Assembly (NCBI GenBank): GCA_024345305.1 | Contig: BRON01000005.1 | Span: 310,001-374,000, forward strand | Origin: Mrakia gelida | Lineage: Eukaryota; Basidiomycota; Tremellomycetes; Cystofilobasidiales; Mrakiaceae | Direction: 5' to 3' | Length of the DNA stretch: 64,000 nt | Shown: piece by piece, positions 1-12,183 of the stretch | Position numbering within the stretch: the stretch's first letter is position 1 | Layout: every line of letters begins with the position of its first letter | Position numbers and translations under genes: made by a program | The notes under the pieces: generated by a model | The model's database searches: none | Told to the model about the DNA's origin: nothing | The model's input: only the letters and a program-made list of their open reading frames with translations

Positions 1-2093
1 TCTCAGATGCATCTCCTCCTCCAAAAAGCAATCTCCTTCGAGAAGAAAACAGAGTGAAAGATCACCATCCGAAAGAGCTGAGCAAAGGGCCGGCATGAGC
101 TTCGAGTCGCGTCTGGTTGGCCCTTCGAGACAGAGTTTGAGCCTCCCCCACCAGGGCGAAAACGTCCGGAGATTCCAGTACAGTGCTTGGAGCGACGATC
201 CTTTTTTGATTCAGAGGACCCCTCCATCTGCGGTTCTTCCCGTTCGCCTTCGAGCGAGCGAAGGTGAGATCTCTCGGGGAAGGGAAGGAAAGCGCGTCAG
301 AAGAGCGCGGCGAGGGAAAGCGTTCGACGAGCACTCGAGCAGAATTGCTTCCTTGCTTTTTCTGGAGCTGAGACTGAACGAGTGCGTTAAAGTGGTTCTG
401 TAAAGAGAGAGAGAAAAGGGATAAAGGGCTTGACGAGCGATGGTCCGTTTGACCGTGCTTGTCTTCCTCGCTCTTCTGATTGACTTTCGAGAGGTCGGTT
501 CCGGATTGAGGCTGACGCTCCCATCCTTTTTGGTTTCACGTTTCCCTCCCTCGTGTTTCTCGTTTCCAGGAACCAGGTCGCTGGGTGCATAGCGTGGTGG
601 TGCGAGTACTCGTGACCGAAACAGACGAGGAGAAGGGAGAGGGAAGATGAAACGACGTCGAGAGACGAGCTGAAAGGGCCGACGTCCTCTTCCCCTTCGC
701 GCGACCTTGTTCGTTTTAAGCATCAAAAGGACGACGTTCGTGAGACACCAGAGATATCCACGGAGAGAAACCCATGAACCTGTCAGGTCGAAACTTACAC
801 GGAGGAGGTCTTATCATCCTTTCATCAAGAGTCAAAGGGCTCGCTCGCTCGCTTTGGATCACCTTTGATGGACGCGTCGAGGACGAGAACCGACTTTGTC
901 TCGTCTCTTCTTGTTCGGCAGCTGAACTCGCATCCTCGAACCTGGTCCCTCCCTCATAGAACTCAATGAGACGCAAAAAGCGGGTCTGGCTCTCGTGAGT
1001 CTCTAGAAAAACAACATCGTCGCGCTCGATGGGAAGCCTGGCGAGGGTCGAGCACGTCCAAGCCCTTCTTTCTCGCTTCCCCTTCGTCTTCAAACTCAAC
1101 GCGAGGGTACCCACAGACCTCCTTACCACTAGCTCTTTATGAGCGAGTCGCTCATGTAACAGTAAAATCCCGTAGCAGGTCAACGCTCGCTCGAACGACG
1201 AACCAAAAACAACCCAAATCCGACGCGCCTCAGATCGTCCCCCCTCGTTCGGTTTGCTCGGAGCCAAATCCTCACCGGCGAGTCAACTCAAACCAAAGAT
1301 CTCACCTCCCCTTCCCTGTGTGAAAGCGCTGAGCCGTTGGAGCAACGGGCAAGGCGGGGACGAGGGACGATCTCAGTCCCCAACCACGGAAGGGGAATGA
1401 AATCGAGCGACGACCTCCCCTCCCTCGTTTTTTTTCGGCTGAGGATGGAATCGAATCGAGACTTCCCCTTGTTGACCTGTCGAGGGTCACTCGAATCAAA
1501 GCTCCGAGGAAGAATTTCACAGGAGGTGTGATCGGGAGCCATGAAGGTTAGGAGGGAGATGCGCTCGGTTGGGACGCGAGGGAGAGCAGGTTTTGAAGGG
1601 GTGGGGAAACGAGGGAAAGGAAGCGTCGGCTTGAGGATTTGATTGTTGGGAGGAGGAGGACTTTTCAGTGCTGGGGAGGAGATGGCTGGGGAGGGAGAGA
1701 GCTTTGGGGACGAGGCGAGGTTCTGTTGGGGGAGCGGCAGTCGATGAAGAGGGGGGAGGAAAAAGAGGAGGGCGGCGCGAGCTCGAGCTAGCTCGAAGAG
1801 GTCACTCGACGCGTCTGCTCGCTTCGGACGAAGGTAGGTCTGAGAAGACTACTAGAGACCGAGACACCATGCACCTGTTTGGTATCCTGCAGGCGGCTGT
1901 GGATTTGGAAGGTCTGTTCATCTAGTCTAGGAAGGTCCTGGACGACTTGACGGAGACGGAGACGGGGACGCGTCTTCCTTTCCCCTTTCCCTTCAAGCTC
2001 CGAAACTCTCCCCCCTTCCGTATCTCTTCCCCAACCCGAAACAAAGAGACCAAAGAAAAGATACTCATCGATATGTGTCCTCCCTCGAAACCT
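1..2093. other. No recognisable gene in the left-most 2.1 kb
   Basis: I see no protein family in any frame on either strand. Open frames here are short, Arg/Ser-rich and lack a coherent spliced model. Several GACGCGTC palindromes occur (near 865, 1809 and 1968). The stretch lies beyond the 3' end of the EFM7-like gene and could hold its terminator or part of a gene whose body is left of the window. Confidence 0.4.
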
Positions 2094-3458
2094 CTACGCC
2101 TCCAGGCGATAACATCTCCAGCCATGGACGACCGCCCTGATCTCCTCCCCTCCGAGCGTCGCGTTATCCTCCTCAAACATGACTCCCGTGTTCACCTCGA
2201 GGACCTCCTCGCACTCCCAGCCGGCCTCCCTCGCGAGTCGGAAGAAGTCGAGATCGGCGAGGACGTGTTTCGGACGGTGGTGGGTGAAGAAGACGAGGAG
2301 TTGGGAGGTCGAGGACGTGCTGGAGAGACAGCTTCGGATGAGGTGAGGGTGCTGGGAGTGGTTGAAGACCTGAGCAGAAGAGGAAGTGAATATCGTTGTC
2401 GGCTTGGGACCTTAAACAACGTCGACGAGAGTCCGAGAGTGAGAAAAGAAAGAGACGAGACGAACGAGGTCGGAGAGGATCACGGTGTCGAACTTCTGCG
2501 TCGAGTCGCCTAAGCAGGCAAGCAGAGGCTCGACGTTGGCTCCCCAAGTGTGTCCCTGTCGACGAGCGAAGACAGCCGTGTCAATATCTGCGCTCTCGGT
2601 GAAGGAAAGACGAGCAGCTCGCGACGCGAACTCACAAGGACGGTAACGTTCGACCTCGACGACTCAGGGACACAAGCATCGACGTTAAACTGCATGTTGT
2701 CTATCAGAGCTTGATCTGGATAGTCGGTGATGACGGTCTGGAAGGAATCGAGACGTGAAGAGAGGGAAGGGACGAAAGGTGAGCTCTCGCGTGAGCTCAG
2801 CGGGAAGAGGAAGGAGAAACGAGGAAACGGACCTTTCGAGCTCCAGAGAGAGCAGCGACGATACCAGGAAGAGCTCCGGCGGCTCCGAGCTACATGATAA
2901 GAAGAAGCATCAGCTTCTGACAGTTCTGCGGCGAAGAAGACTTGACCTGAAGGGCTGGGACGAGCAGGCGGAGGAGAGGAAAGAAAGACGAAGCTCACCT
3001 CTAACACATTCTTCCCAACCACGAACTCCTTGTGCTCGACGAGATAGGTAGCGAACACCCTAGCGGCGTTCCAGAGGTGCTGACCTTTCGTTCAGAGTAA
3101 AAGAGAAGAGAGAAGTCAGGTCAGTGAAGAGAAAATGAGCTCGAGAGGGTTGGTTCGTCCCTCCTCGCCTCGTTCAGCTCGAGCAGAGGAGAACTCACCC
3201 CAGAGCGGATGTTGTCCGACCAGACGAATGTCAAGCTCCGACCAATCTGCTGGCTCAGCTGTCGACGGGCGAGTGTAAGAGGCGAAGGATGGTGGAGGGG
3301 ATGCCGGACGAGGAGGTTCCTGCAAAGAGCGAAGGAAGGGAGAAGAGCTCAGCGACGAGCAGTTTGAAGAGCTGCTTGGACGAGAACGGACGCACGGGGA
3401 ACATGTTTCCGAGGTCGAAATCCTCTTCCTCTTGGTCCGAGTGCGTAGATGATGGCAT
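2094..3458 (-). CDS. EFM7: EFM7-type protein N-terminal and lysine methyltransferase (eEF1A)
   Basis: Class I SAM-dependent methyltransferase of the Methyltransf_16 family. Yeast EFM7 methylates the N-terminal glycine and adjacent lysine of elongation factor 1A in the cytosol; that role is taken from the family. The first exon (MPSSTHSDQEEEDFDLGNMFP) ends at a GTGCGT donor and is followed by an exon with LVGQHPLWG, the family's N-terminal signature. Later exons carry VGKNVLE, LGAAGALPGIV (SAM motif I), ITDYPDQALIDNM, FDTVILSDLVFNHSQHP and LVFFTHHRP. The last exon ends VHGWRCYRLEA-stop (TAG at 2096-2094). At least six exons are separated by short GT-AG introns. It is divergent from ARP6 across 152 bp, so the two may share a promoter. 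Family assignment is strong; exact splice junctions are approximate. Confidence 0.88.
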
Positions 3459-3610
3459 CTTGTAAAGGAAAAGGCTGTTTAGAAGGGGAGAGAGGGTTGG
3501 GAAGGAGACGACGAGAGCTCGGAAAAGTCGAAACGAGAGTTCGGTCGAGACGTGTGCTGGACCTTCAACGACCAGCCCCTCCAGAGAGAGCTATCAACCT
3601 CGAGTTCTCT
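3459..3610. promoter_or_regulatory. Short divergent promoter, EFM7-like / ARP6
   Basis: Only 152 bp separate the two start codons, which point away from each other. The region is purine-rich on the plus strand and must contain both 5' leaders. No TATA element is obvious. Confidence 0.5.
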
Positions 3611-6259
3611 ATGGCACCTCACTCAGGACCCGTACTCATCGTAGATAATGGAGCTTCAACCATCAAGGCTGGTTTCGCTGGAGTCCCATTCGACCCTCTG
3701 TTCGTTCCTCCTCCTTCGCCTCGCCTTGCCTTCCTTCGCGAGCTCACCTCCCCCCTTCCATTCGTTCTACAGGGTGATTCCCAACTCGATTGCTCGATCC
3801 AAGCAGGAGAAGCGATCTTTCGTTGGAGACGAGATCTTTGACGCGAAGGACTTCTCTGCAATCACCTATCGAGTTCCCTTCGATCGAGTGAGCTCAACTC
3901 TCCTTCCCTCCTTCCCTCATCCACCTCTGCTTCCTTCCTCCTTGCTCTCGTCTTTCTCAAACGAGATCTCGAAGTCGTAGCTGACCAACTTCTTTCTCCC
4001 TCAGGGCTACCTCGTTGGATGGGACGCCGAGAAACCTATCTGGGATCGACTCTTCCTCAGCGAGCATGGACTGAACGTGAGCTCGCTTCTTTCCTCCCCT
4101 CCGTCCCCGCCGTCGCCTCTTCGCCTCCATTCTGGACCTCGAGCAGTTAGCTGATCATTTAAGCTACTCCACATCTACAGGTCGACCCATCGATAACCTC
4201 GCTCCTCGTCACTGAACCCTACAACAACCTCCCTTCCCTCCAAGCATCTTACGACCAGATCGTCTTCGAGGAGTACGAGTTCGAGTCCTACCACAGAACT
4301 ACTCGTGAGTCCACAGTCTTTGCGTCGTCCTCAGCCTCGAGATCTCGCCTTACTCATCCTTGCTCTGGCTGCTTCGTTTGTCGTTCGCACAGCCGCTGCT
4401 CTCATTCCCTACCAGCCCTCCCTCCTCTTCCCATCTCTACCTTCGACCTCTCGCTCTCAACCCGCTCTCAACTTCCCGGAATGCTACATTCTCGTCGACG
4501 CTGGATACTCGTACACTCACATCGTCCCTATCTTGGAAGGGAAGGTCGTTCACTCGGCCATCAAGAGGTGAGTCCTCGCGTCGTCGACTCTCCTTCGCCT
4601 ATCCCTTCGAGTCGAGTCGACGAACTGATTGATTTCTTTTCACCTTCCCAGGATCGACGTCGGCGGCAAGCTTCTCACCAACCACCTCAAGACGCTCATC
4701 TCCTTTCGCCACTGGAACATGATGGATCAGACCCACGTGGTGAACGAAGCAAAGGAGAAGTGCTGCTTTGTCTCGGATGACTTCAGACGCGACTTGGACA
4801 TCTGCAGGTGAGTCGATCTCCGCTCCTTTTCGAACTCCGTCTTCCGACATCCGACATCCGACTTCAGGTAGCAATTTCCTACAAAGCTTCCTAAGCCTTC
4901 CCGACTGGCGGAATCACTTCCCGATTGTCTAGAAAGGGAGACAGACAGTCGATCTGCCTCCTTCCCTTAGCTCGCGTCGCCCCCTTCCTGTTCTCCTTTC
5001 CTCTTCGCCCTCCTTCCAAACTGACTCGGGTCTCTCTCTCTTTCTTATCTTCCCTACGTCAGACTCGACCCTCGTTCGAATCCTATCGTTCAGGAGTACG
5101 CTCTTCCCGACTTCACCTCGACTTTCAAGAACGGCTACATCAAACGAGGACCCAACGCGGAACCATCTCCTCGAGCCATCGCTGCCGCTGCTGCTCTCGC
5201 CGCGAAGACTCAAGCCAACCCTTCGATACCAGCACCTCCACCTCCAACAGCAGCTGCAGATGATGCGATGGTCGTCGACGAGGAGGAGGATCAGATGCTG
5301 CCGCTCGGGAACGAGAGGTTTTCGGTGCCGGAGGTGCTTTTCAGCCCTACAGATATTGGTGAGTCACGACGATGTCCTCCCCGTGTGCTTCTCGATGTGT
5401 AGTATTATCTAGCCAAGGGCTTGCGCGTACTCGCTCGTTCCTCGCCTTGATCTCTTCGTTCCCGCTGACGCGATCTTCCCTCCTCGTTCACAGGTCTCCC
5501 ACAAGTCGGAATCCCCGAAGCTATCGCTCAGTCGATTTATCTCCTCCCAGAGGACCTTCAAGGCATGTTCTGGAGCAACATCGGAGTCTTTGGAGGCTCG
5601 ACGCTTTTCCCTGGTTTCAAGGAGCGACTGTGAGTCACCATCATCTTCTCGTCGTCGAACGCGTCGCCACCCGCTCGAGAAGTCACGACAACTGATCCTC
5701 GACCCTTCTTTCCTCGATCAGGCAAACAACTCTCCGGACCATCTCGCCGTCCTACGTAACTCCTCACGTCTTCGTCGCTGATCGGTTCGTCCTTCCCTCC
5801 TCCATCTCGTCCTCCTTCGATGTTCGACCTCAACTGACTTCGACTCCTCTCTTCCTCCCCTCCACCAGACCTCTCCTCACTCCCTACCTCGCCGCCGACG
5901 CTCTCGCCAAATCCCCAGAGCACTACCGTCCTCTCGTCGTCACTCGAGCCGACTACCTCGAGTTCGGAAGCGAAGGGATCCGGAAACGATTCGCGAAGAT
6001 GTCGACGGACGTCGCAGGAGTTCCGATGGAAGGATTCGTTCCAGCACCTGCCCCAGTTCAGGCTCGACCTCCTCCCCCACCTCCCTCGGCTGCAGCTCGA
6101 GCGTCTCCAGCGGTACCTCGTGCGTCTGCTCCTGCTGCTCCCAAGGCGGCGGTTCCGTTGACGCTGGCAGGGACGCCTGCGAAACCGAACACGGGAAGCG
6201 GGCCTGGGAGAGGGTGGAGGTTGGGAAAGGGGAAGGCGGCGGCGAATGTTACTGGTTAA
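3611..6259 (+). CDS. ARP6: Actin-related protein 6, SWR1 chromatin-remodelling subunit
   Basis: Nuclear actin-related protein; in the SWR1 complex Arp6 helps exchange H2A for H2A.Z (family knowledge). Starting at ATG 3611, the protein begins [19 protein letters not shown], the actin phosphate-1 region. Further exons give [62 protein letters not shown] (phosphate-2), INVGGKLL-like [44 protein letters not shown] and [14 protein letters not shown]. All are in ARP6 order, and about nine introns interrupt them. Intron 1 starts with a GTTCGT donor at 3700. Two lineage features stand out: an Ala/Pro and acidic insertion before NERFSVPE, and an Ala/Pro-rich C-terminal tail of about 80 residues after the usual end ([13 protein letters not shown]). 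Stop TAA at 6257-6259. Confidence 0.93.
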
Positions 6260-6466
6260 GACGCGTATGATTATGGGCCTGTCTTGTCTTTTCTGGCCTA
6301 GGGAAGGGAGAGATCTTTCTAACACGAGGAGGAGAAGAAGATCAGCGACGCGAGTTGAGCTCGACTCGTTCTCCTTTCTGTGCTTCCCTTTCGACAGTTC
6401 GCACACAAGAGGTAGAGAGCAACATTCTCATCTTATCATTCGATCTGATCTGCTTCCACCTCCACC

Positions 6467-7853
6467 TCAAGCAGCTTCCTTCGTCATAGTTCTTTCGACG
6501 CGTCGACTCGACGAAGACGAGCTTCGGGCGTACGCCTTGATCTTCTCAGACTTGTCGATTCGGGAGACACAGAGCAAGTGGCGCTTCCAGCTAGTGGAAA
6601 ATCCTTCAATTAGAAAGGAGGACTTCGAACTCACAGGATGAGGAAGACTCGACGCAACCTTCCCTTTCGCCCTCTTCCGCCAGCACCTCAACCACCTCGG
6701 GTGTCTACTTCTCCACCGAATCCTCCAAAGCTTCCTAAACGAAGCCTCCATCGACATCCTCCACACACTTCCCCAACTCAAAGCAGCAGCATCGTCGCCT
6801 GCCTAGCAACACAAAACAAACGCGCACTGCGAGACGACGGGGATGAGATCGCAGAAGACTGGTTCCTCAACCATGATCTCGAAAGCTTTGATGATCTCGA
6901 GGAGTAAAACAGTTGGTTCCCGAGTCTCCAGTAGCGTGGGAAGGTCCTCGACGAACGAGGTGAGACGGATGATCGTTCGATCCGTTTCGAGTTGACGGTC
7001 GGGAGGAAGCGAGCAAAGCCTGCAGTCGCACTCAAACCCGAAGTCTCTCTGCTTGAGACGACGAGAAGCGAAGGGTTCTGGGTGCCAGTAGCTCGCGACG
7101 ATCTCTGTTCCTGGGGAGATGTCCCTCGTTGCTCGAAGGGCTGTCGAGGAGCGAGCGAGGTGCGATCAGCTTCGACTCGATTCCTTGCTCGCAGACGTTG
7201 TTGAGAAGGCAAACGTAGACGGACTCACTAATCTCATCAGTCCTCGAACTAGTCCTCCAACACGAATTCGGACAACAACTATGGTTCACTCTACACACGA
7301 CCTCGAACAATCCCAACCTGAACGGCCAGCTCCTCGATCCTTCCTCCCCCGTCGGGATAAGATGCTTCCCTCTTGAGTTGATGGGTCCTCCAGGGTCGTT
7401 CGTGGGAGGAAAGGAGAGAAAGATGTCTCTAATCCCCTGAGGAAGTTTGCTGACCAGGGAGGGGAGGAGGCCAGCGAGGAGGTCGTCGTTGGAGATGAGG
7501 AAGAGAGGGGATTCGTGGACGATGGTGGATCCCCGAGGGATGGGTTGGAGGGCGACGACTCCTTTGCCTTTGCCTGGGATGTCGGTGATCTGGAAGAGGG
7601 GGGGGAGAAAGAGAGGAGAAGGGGAGGTGGTGGAGGGAGAGGCAGCGATGGAAGGAGAGGGAGGGGAGGGAGAGCATGATGGTGGGCGTTTGAAGCGAAC
7701 GGAAGAACGCAGAAGAATTTGAGCTCGCTTCGTCCTGGTGGTTAGTATCTCGACGAAAGTCTCAATCAGGTCCTGGCTCGAGTGATTGAGAAGGTCCGTT
7801 ATCGCAGAGTAGACGACCTCGTCGAGTTTCTCCCTCGCCGACTCGACGCGACT
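6467..7853 (-). CDS. SET-domain protein (SET5/SET6/SMYD-like)
   Basis: Probable protein-lysine methyltransferase. The core frame reads ITDIPGKGKGVVALQPIPRG, the first SET beta strands. It continues to VCRVNHSCCPNSCW, the catalytic NHSC.PN knot, and after an intron with a GTGAGT donor gives ISPGTEIVASYW. The post-SET cysteines follow in DFGFECDCRLC. Downstream exons end WKRHLLCVSRIDKSEKIK...TMTKEAA-stop at 6467. The start is unresolved: the good-context ATG at 7677 is in another frame, while the SET frame stays open without Met to about 7853, so an upstream exon is likely. No MYND finger was found beside the SET domain. The substrate cannot be inferred. It lies head-to-tail downstream of the carrier gene. 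Confidence 0.8.
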
Positions 7854-7926
7854 TCAGATCGACTCACTCTCCGTCCCTCCTTATCGCTTCTCTGACTCTT
7901 CGTCCGTCATCTATCCGAAGTCCACA

Positions 7927-7940
7927 TAGATATATATCTA
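7927..7940. promoter_or_regulatory. AT palindrome, possible TATA-type element
   Basis: TAGATATATATCTA is a perfect 14-bp palindrome in otherwise GC-rich DNA, just upstream of the open SET frame and downstream of the carrier gene. It could be a core promoter element for the SET gene or part of the carrier's 3' processing region. This is only a positional inference. Confidence 0.3.
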
Positions 7941-8069
7941 AGGAGTAAACTGCACTGTATACACTCTTCATGGTCCGGACGAAGGGAGGAACGAGGTCAG
8001 CCTTCGAGACGAGGCGAGCGAGCAACGAAACGAGACGCGAGACGATCGACTCACAAAAAAGCACAACAT

Positions 8070-10485
8070 CTAGCCCAGTTCCCCATGCAGCAATCTCAGA
8101 ACCGTATCGTAGGTACTGCGAGCACAGCCCAAAGACGAAATGGTCAGCTTTTCCGGCTCGAACGAAACGAAACACGTCGCTCTCGCGTCGACTCACTAAA
8201 ACGAGACCCCCATGCTCGGGGCAACCTTTAGCAGGTTTGGGAAAAGTCCTCTATAAAGTCCCTTCAGTCCTTCGCGTTGAAAGATCTGAATGAACGCTCC
8301 TGAGCCGGAGGTGTAGGTGTAGGCGTGGGGTTTGGAAGGCGGGGGTGGTGGTGGTGTTGTTGAGGAGAAGGCTCGTGAGGGGATGAGGGTTGGGTGGGGA
8401 GGTGATGACGGTGGTGGCGGGGATGGTGTGATGGCGGGTATGGGGATGGGGTTGGGGTTGATTGATGAGTGAGGGAGAGGGAGAGCGGAGAGGGAGCGTT
8501 GAAGACCGACGACCTGCGAATGAAGGAGAAACGCGAGGGAAGAGGGAGTCAGTGATGAAGAGAAGGAAACGGGAGAGGAAGAACAGGGGTGAGGGAGTAA
8601 GAACGTACCTGCATCTTCCTCCGAATAACATCGAACGGATAAGTAATGGTCTGCGACGTCCCTCCAGCAGCAGCACCGCACGCGAGTTTCGTGAGAGCGA
8701 TTCGGGTTTCGCTGTATTCGTCCTCGATGGAATCGGCGAGGAAGTGGATCCGAAGTTTCTCGTAGAAGACGAAGTTGAGGGCGACGTAGGGCTGCGGGAA
8801 AGAAACGTTGAAAGAAGCAAGAGGAGGGAAAGGAGGAGGTCAGCTTCGTTCGTCGTTCGACGCGTCGAGGTTCGAGTCGTCTTGAGAGAGGAGAAGGAGG
8901 GACGTACCGCAACCCCTGCAGCCGTAGGGACCATTCCCATATACAGTCCTCGTATCCCGCCCTCGGTTTGATAGACCTTCAGGGTCATACCGACGATACC
9001 GAGCTCCTTCCCTCGAGGTTGATTCAGTCCGCCGAGATGAGCTGCTGAGATGGAGAGACGCGACCGGACGAGGTCGAGAGGGTAGGTTGAGGCGACCTGG
9101 ACGAGACGGAACGTGATAAAGAGAGAACACAGATCAGTCTCAGCCGGACTCGATAGGCTCGGATGCGAGAGAAGAAAGGAGAGAGAGACGAACCGAAGTG
9201 ATCCCCGCTAAAGATCCAGCAACGAGCTTCAACCCCGTTCCAAGCTTCCCTTTCCCCTTCCCACCAGCCTCTCCGTCCTCATAGTCGGTGAAAACACTCT
9301 TGAGGGTCTCATAAGTTGTGAACTGAACAGCACTGTAGGCTGCAAAACGCGAGACGCGAGGAGGGAGGGAAAGGTCAGCTTCAGCTCTCTCGCCTCAAGA
9401 GAGCATCAAGCTGGTTTCGGACTCACGGAAAATCCTCAAACAGTTCACTCCATTCCCCTTCATATACCCTCGAAGTCCTTCTTCCCGCCACATCTTGACG
9501 AGCGAAGGAAGAACGCCCTTGTAAGGCTGACCTGTTGAGCTCGATTGAACTTGCCTGTTTCAGCCCCAAAATCGAGGCAGAAAGAAGCGAGAATGTCAGC
9601 TCTAGGGCGTCTGGACCACTGTACTTTAGGTTAGCTCCTCGAGCTGGAGAGAAAGGACACTCACATGATGATCTTAAGCCGTTCGAGCGGAGAGACAACG
9701 GTTCTCGAAGTCGCACCAGCCATTCCTCCTGCTACGAAGTACTCTAGCAGGTGCTGCTCAGGGTTGGAGCGGTCAATAAGGAAGGATCGGAAGGAAGAAG
9801 GTCAGCTTGCTGATTGCTGATCGAGCGAGGACGGAAGGGTGCGGACGGAGAGGGAAAGAAGGAAGGCATGTGTTGAGCTCGAGCTCGAACGAGCTTCGAG
9901 AGGTCCTCTTGTCCTTGAGACTGAGCTGAGCTTATTTGCTCAAGACAGCACGAGGAGCAGTCAGAGCATCCTCTGTCTTTCGTACGAGAGACGCGAGCTC
10001 CATACAGAGCGAGACGGAGAACGGAAGCTCTAACGAATCGGGCGGGGGGTCGTGTGAGCTCTCGCTCGTCCTCCCTCCCTCCTTCCCTCTCGCCCCCAGC
10101 GCTGCTTCTTCTCGCAGAGCTTTTCACAAGCTCTTCTCTAGACTACCTTCGCGTCGACTATACTCTCGAACGCCTTTCAGCCCTTCGCAAACCCTTCAGC
10201 ACCTGCTCCTCCAGCCTCCTCTCCCTTTAGCCCCAACGAAATCCGAAAGCACGCTCTCTTAGCCTCGACTCGACTCACCTGATGGGACCCAGCTCCTCCC
10301 TCCTCTTCTCTCCCATGCTCTTCCTCCTCTAGATCCTCCTCCATGATAACTTCTTCAGGAGGGATCGATTTCCGATGCGGCGGTGGTGATGATGAAGGGG
10401 AGGAGGAGGACGAGCTTGAAGTCGAGCTCGTCGATGCTGTTGGTTGTTGAGGCTGAGTCTGGAAGAGGGACGAGAAGACCGGCAT
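8070..10485 (-). CDS. Mitochondrial solute carrier, YPR011C/SLC25A42-like (APS/PAPS type)
   Basis: Inner-membrane carrier of the SLC25 family with three tandem repeats of about 100 residues. ATG at 10485 opens a Ser/Pro-rich leader (MPVFSSLFQTQPQQ...). An unusually long intron of about 0.5 kb follows, then FVAGGMAGATSRTVVSPLER (repeat 1), GNGVNCLRIF, PYSAVQFTTYETL, STYPLDLVRSRL (repeat 2), GGIRGLYMGMVPTAAGVA, TYPFDVIRRKMQ (repeat 3) and LKGLYRGLFPNLLKVAPS. The last exon ends TYDTVLRLLHGELG-stop. The match is closest in style to yeast YPR011C, an adenosine 5'-phosphosulfate/PAPS carrier; substrate is inferred only. A low-complexity Ser/Pro/Gly insertion of about 70 residues sits after RRKMQ in repeat 3, in the matrix loop. 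Confidence 0.85.
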
Positions 10486-11553
10486 GGTCGAGGTTCTCGC
10501 TCGCTCTGTGTATCGAGAGAAGAGGCGAAAGGAGCGTGTGGTCGAGATTAGGGGAGACGGGCTGATGGTTTGGAGGGAAGAAGGAGGGAGGACTCGAGAG
10601 GAGAGCGAGGTCGGCTGAACGAACGGTTGATTTCGGAAGAGGGTCCGTCGGAGGAAGAGATCAACAGATGATGCGTGAGAGATGGAAAGGCGGGAAGGTT
10701 TTCTCGGGTTGAGAAGTTTGGTTTTCGGTCGGCGAGAGGTCAGGAGGGTGAGCGAAGAAGGTGATTCGATCGTGTAAGGAGAGACAGGAGGGAAGAAGAG
10801 GGAAGATGAGAGAAGCAAGGGAGAGAGAAGAGGAGGGGAGGGAAGACGCGATGGGAAGAGATAGGAGGAGAGGGTTGGGATGAAGCGAGGACTACGAAGT
10901 GAGATAGACGTATCTATGTGTTAGAGAGATGGGACGAAGGGACAAAAAGGTAAAGAGCGGGAAGGAGGAGGAGGAAGAGAGAGAAGGAACGAGGGAAGAG
11001 GAGCAGGACAGAGTCGGAAACGCCTGAAACGCCTCAGGAAGTCAAGGACGTACGAGAACATGCCCTGGGACAGGGATCCCTCGCAGTCCTCGAACTCTGA
11101 CAGGCGTGAGAGGGCAACCGAAGGATGGGAAGAGGAGGGCTCGTCTTCCTTCCCTCCCTCGCTCCATCTCCCTCGTCGACACCCTCCTCCTTCGGGCTCT
11201 GATCCAGGAAACCCAGGAAAGGCTGACAAACCAGTATGAGACGTTTGTCTTGGTACGGAGACAGCCTTTCCCAAAACCCCGAAGCAGAGCGAGAAGTGAA
11301 GATCGTTCGAACGAGGGGGAGATCATGGTCGTCGAGAGCAACTTGAAATCGCCTCGCTCCTTCTCCCCTCCTTCCCTTGCGCTCGAGCTCACCGCAACCC
11401 ACATCCTTCTTTCTACGACTTCTCACCTCCCACCTTCTTGTGAGTTCCTTTCTGAGCTCGTACTTGAAGGGTTCGGCTCGAACTCACCCTGTTGTTCCTC
11501 GTCTCGTCTCGTCAAAGCAGCTCCTCCCCTCCTTCCCTTCCTTCACCTCCTCG
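10486..11553. other. Divergent intergenic region, carrier / LSM6
   Basis: About 1.07 kb between two start codons facing apart. Pyrimidine- and purine-rich runs dominate. Minus-strand frames around 10921-11426 are open and contain protein-like stretches (for example SRLSEFEDCEGSLSQGMFS), but I could not build a spliced gene or recognise a family. Confidence 0.4.
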
Positions 11554-12183
11554 ATGTCCGACTCTGCTCCCTCCCCTCCTCCAGCTGAGGCTCCCGTATC
11601 CGCAGGTGGACCTTCCGGTTTCCTTAAGGTAAGCTTACCCTGCCTGTCGTGTCCTGGATGTTCGCTCGGGCTGGAGAGGTGGACGAGCAGAGCTGAACGA
11701 AGAGCTCAAAGCACAAACGAGTCGAGCTGACCTTCTCCTTCCCTTCCCTCCTTCCCACCCCCTTCTCCTTCCTCCCTCCTCAATAGGCTGTCGTAGGCAA
11801 GGAAGTCGTCGTCCGTCTCAACTCTGGAGTCGACTACCGAGGTCAGTCCCGTCTCGTCTCCCGAGCTTGCCCTTGTCTCGCTCGTCGTCGTCGACAAACG
11901 AGCTCAAGCTGAACCTCCCTTCCCTTCGACCCTCTGTTCTCGCAGGCATCCTGTCGTGCCTGGACGGGTACATGAACATCGCTCTCGAGCACACGGAGGA
12001 GTACGTGAACGGGGTTAAGAAGAACGATTACGGGGATGCTTTCATCAGGGGGAACAACGGTCAGTCCAGCTCTCTCAACTTCAGCCCGTCGAGAAGGAGG
12101 AAGTCGAAACTGATCTCTTTGCTTTCGTTCTCGTTCCGTTTGTCGACACAGTGCTTTACATCTCTGCTGCCGACTCGATATGA
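11554..12183 (+). CDS. LSM6: U6 snRNA-associated Sm-like protein LSm6
   Basis: Subunit of the LSm2-8 (nuclear, U6 snRNP) and LSm1-7 (cytoplasmic, mRNA decay) rings. Four exons join in frame: 11554-11628, 11787-11841, 11946-12059 and 12152-12183, giving 91 residues. The Sm1 motif reads FLKAVVGKEVVVRLNSGVDY, then RGILSCLDGYMNIALEHTEE. The Sm2 motif is DAFIRGNNVLYISAADSI-stop. The size and the short Ser/Pro leader before GGPSGFLK are normal for fungal LSm6. The RNA-binding residues DGYMN and RGNN are intact. Donors are GTAAGC, GTCAGT and GTCAGT. Confidence 0.95.
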
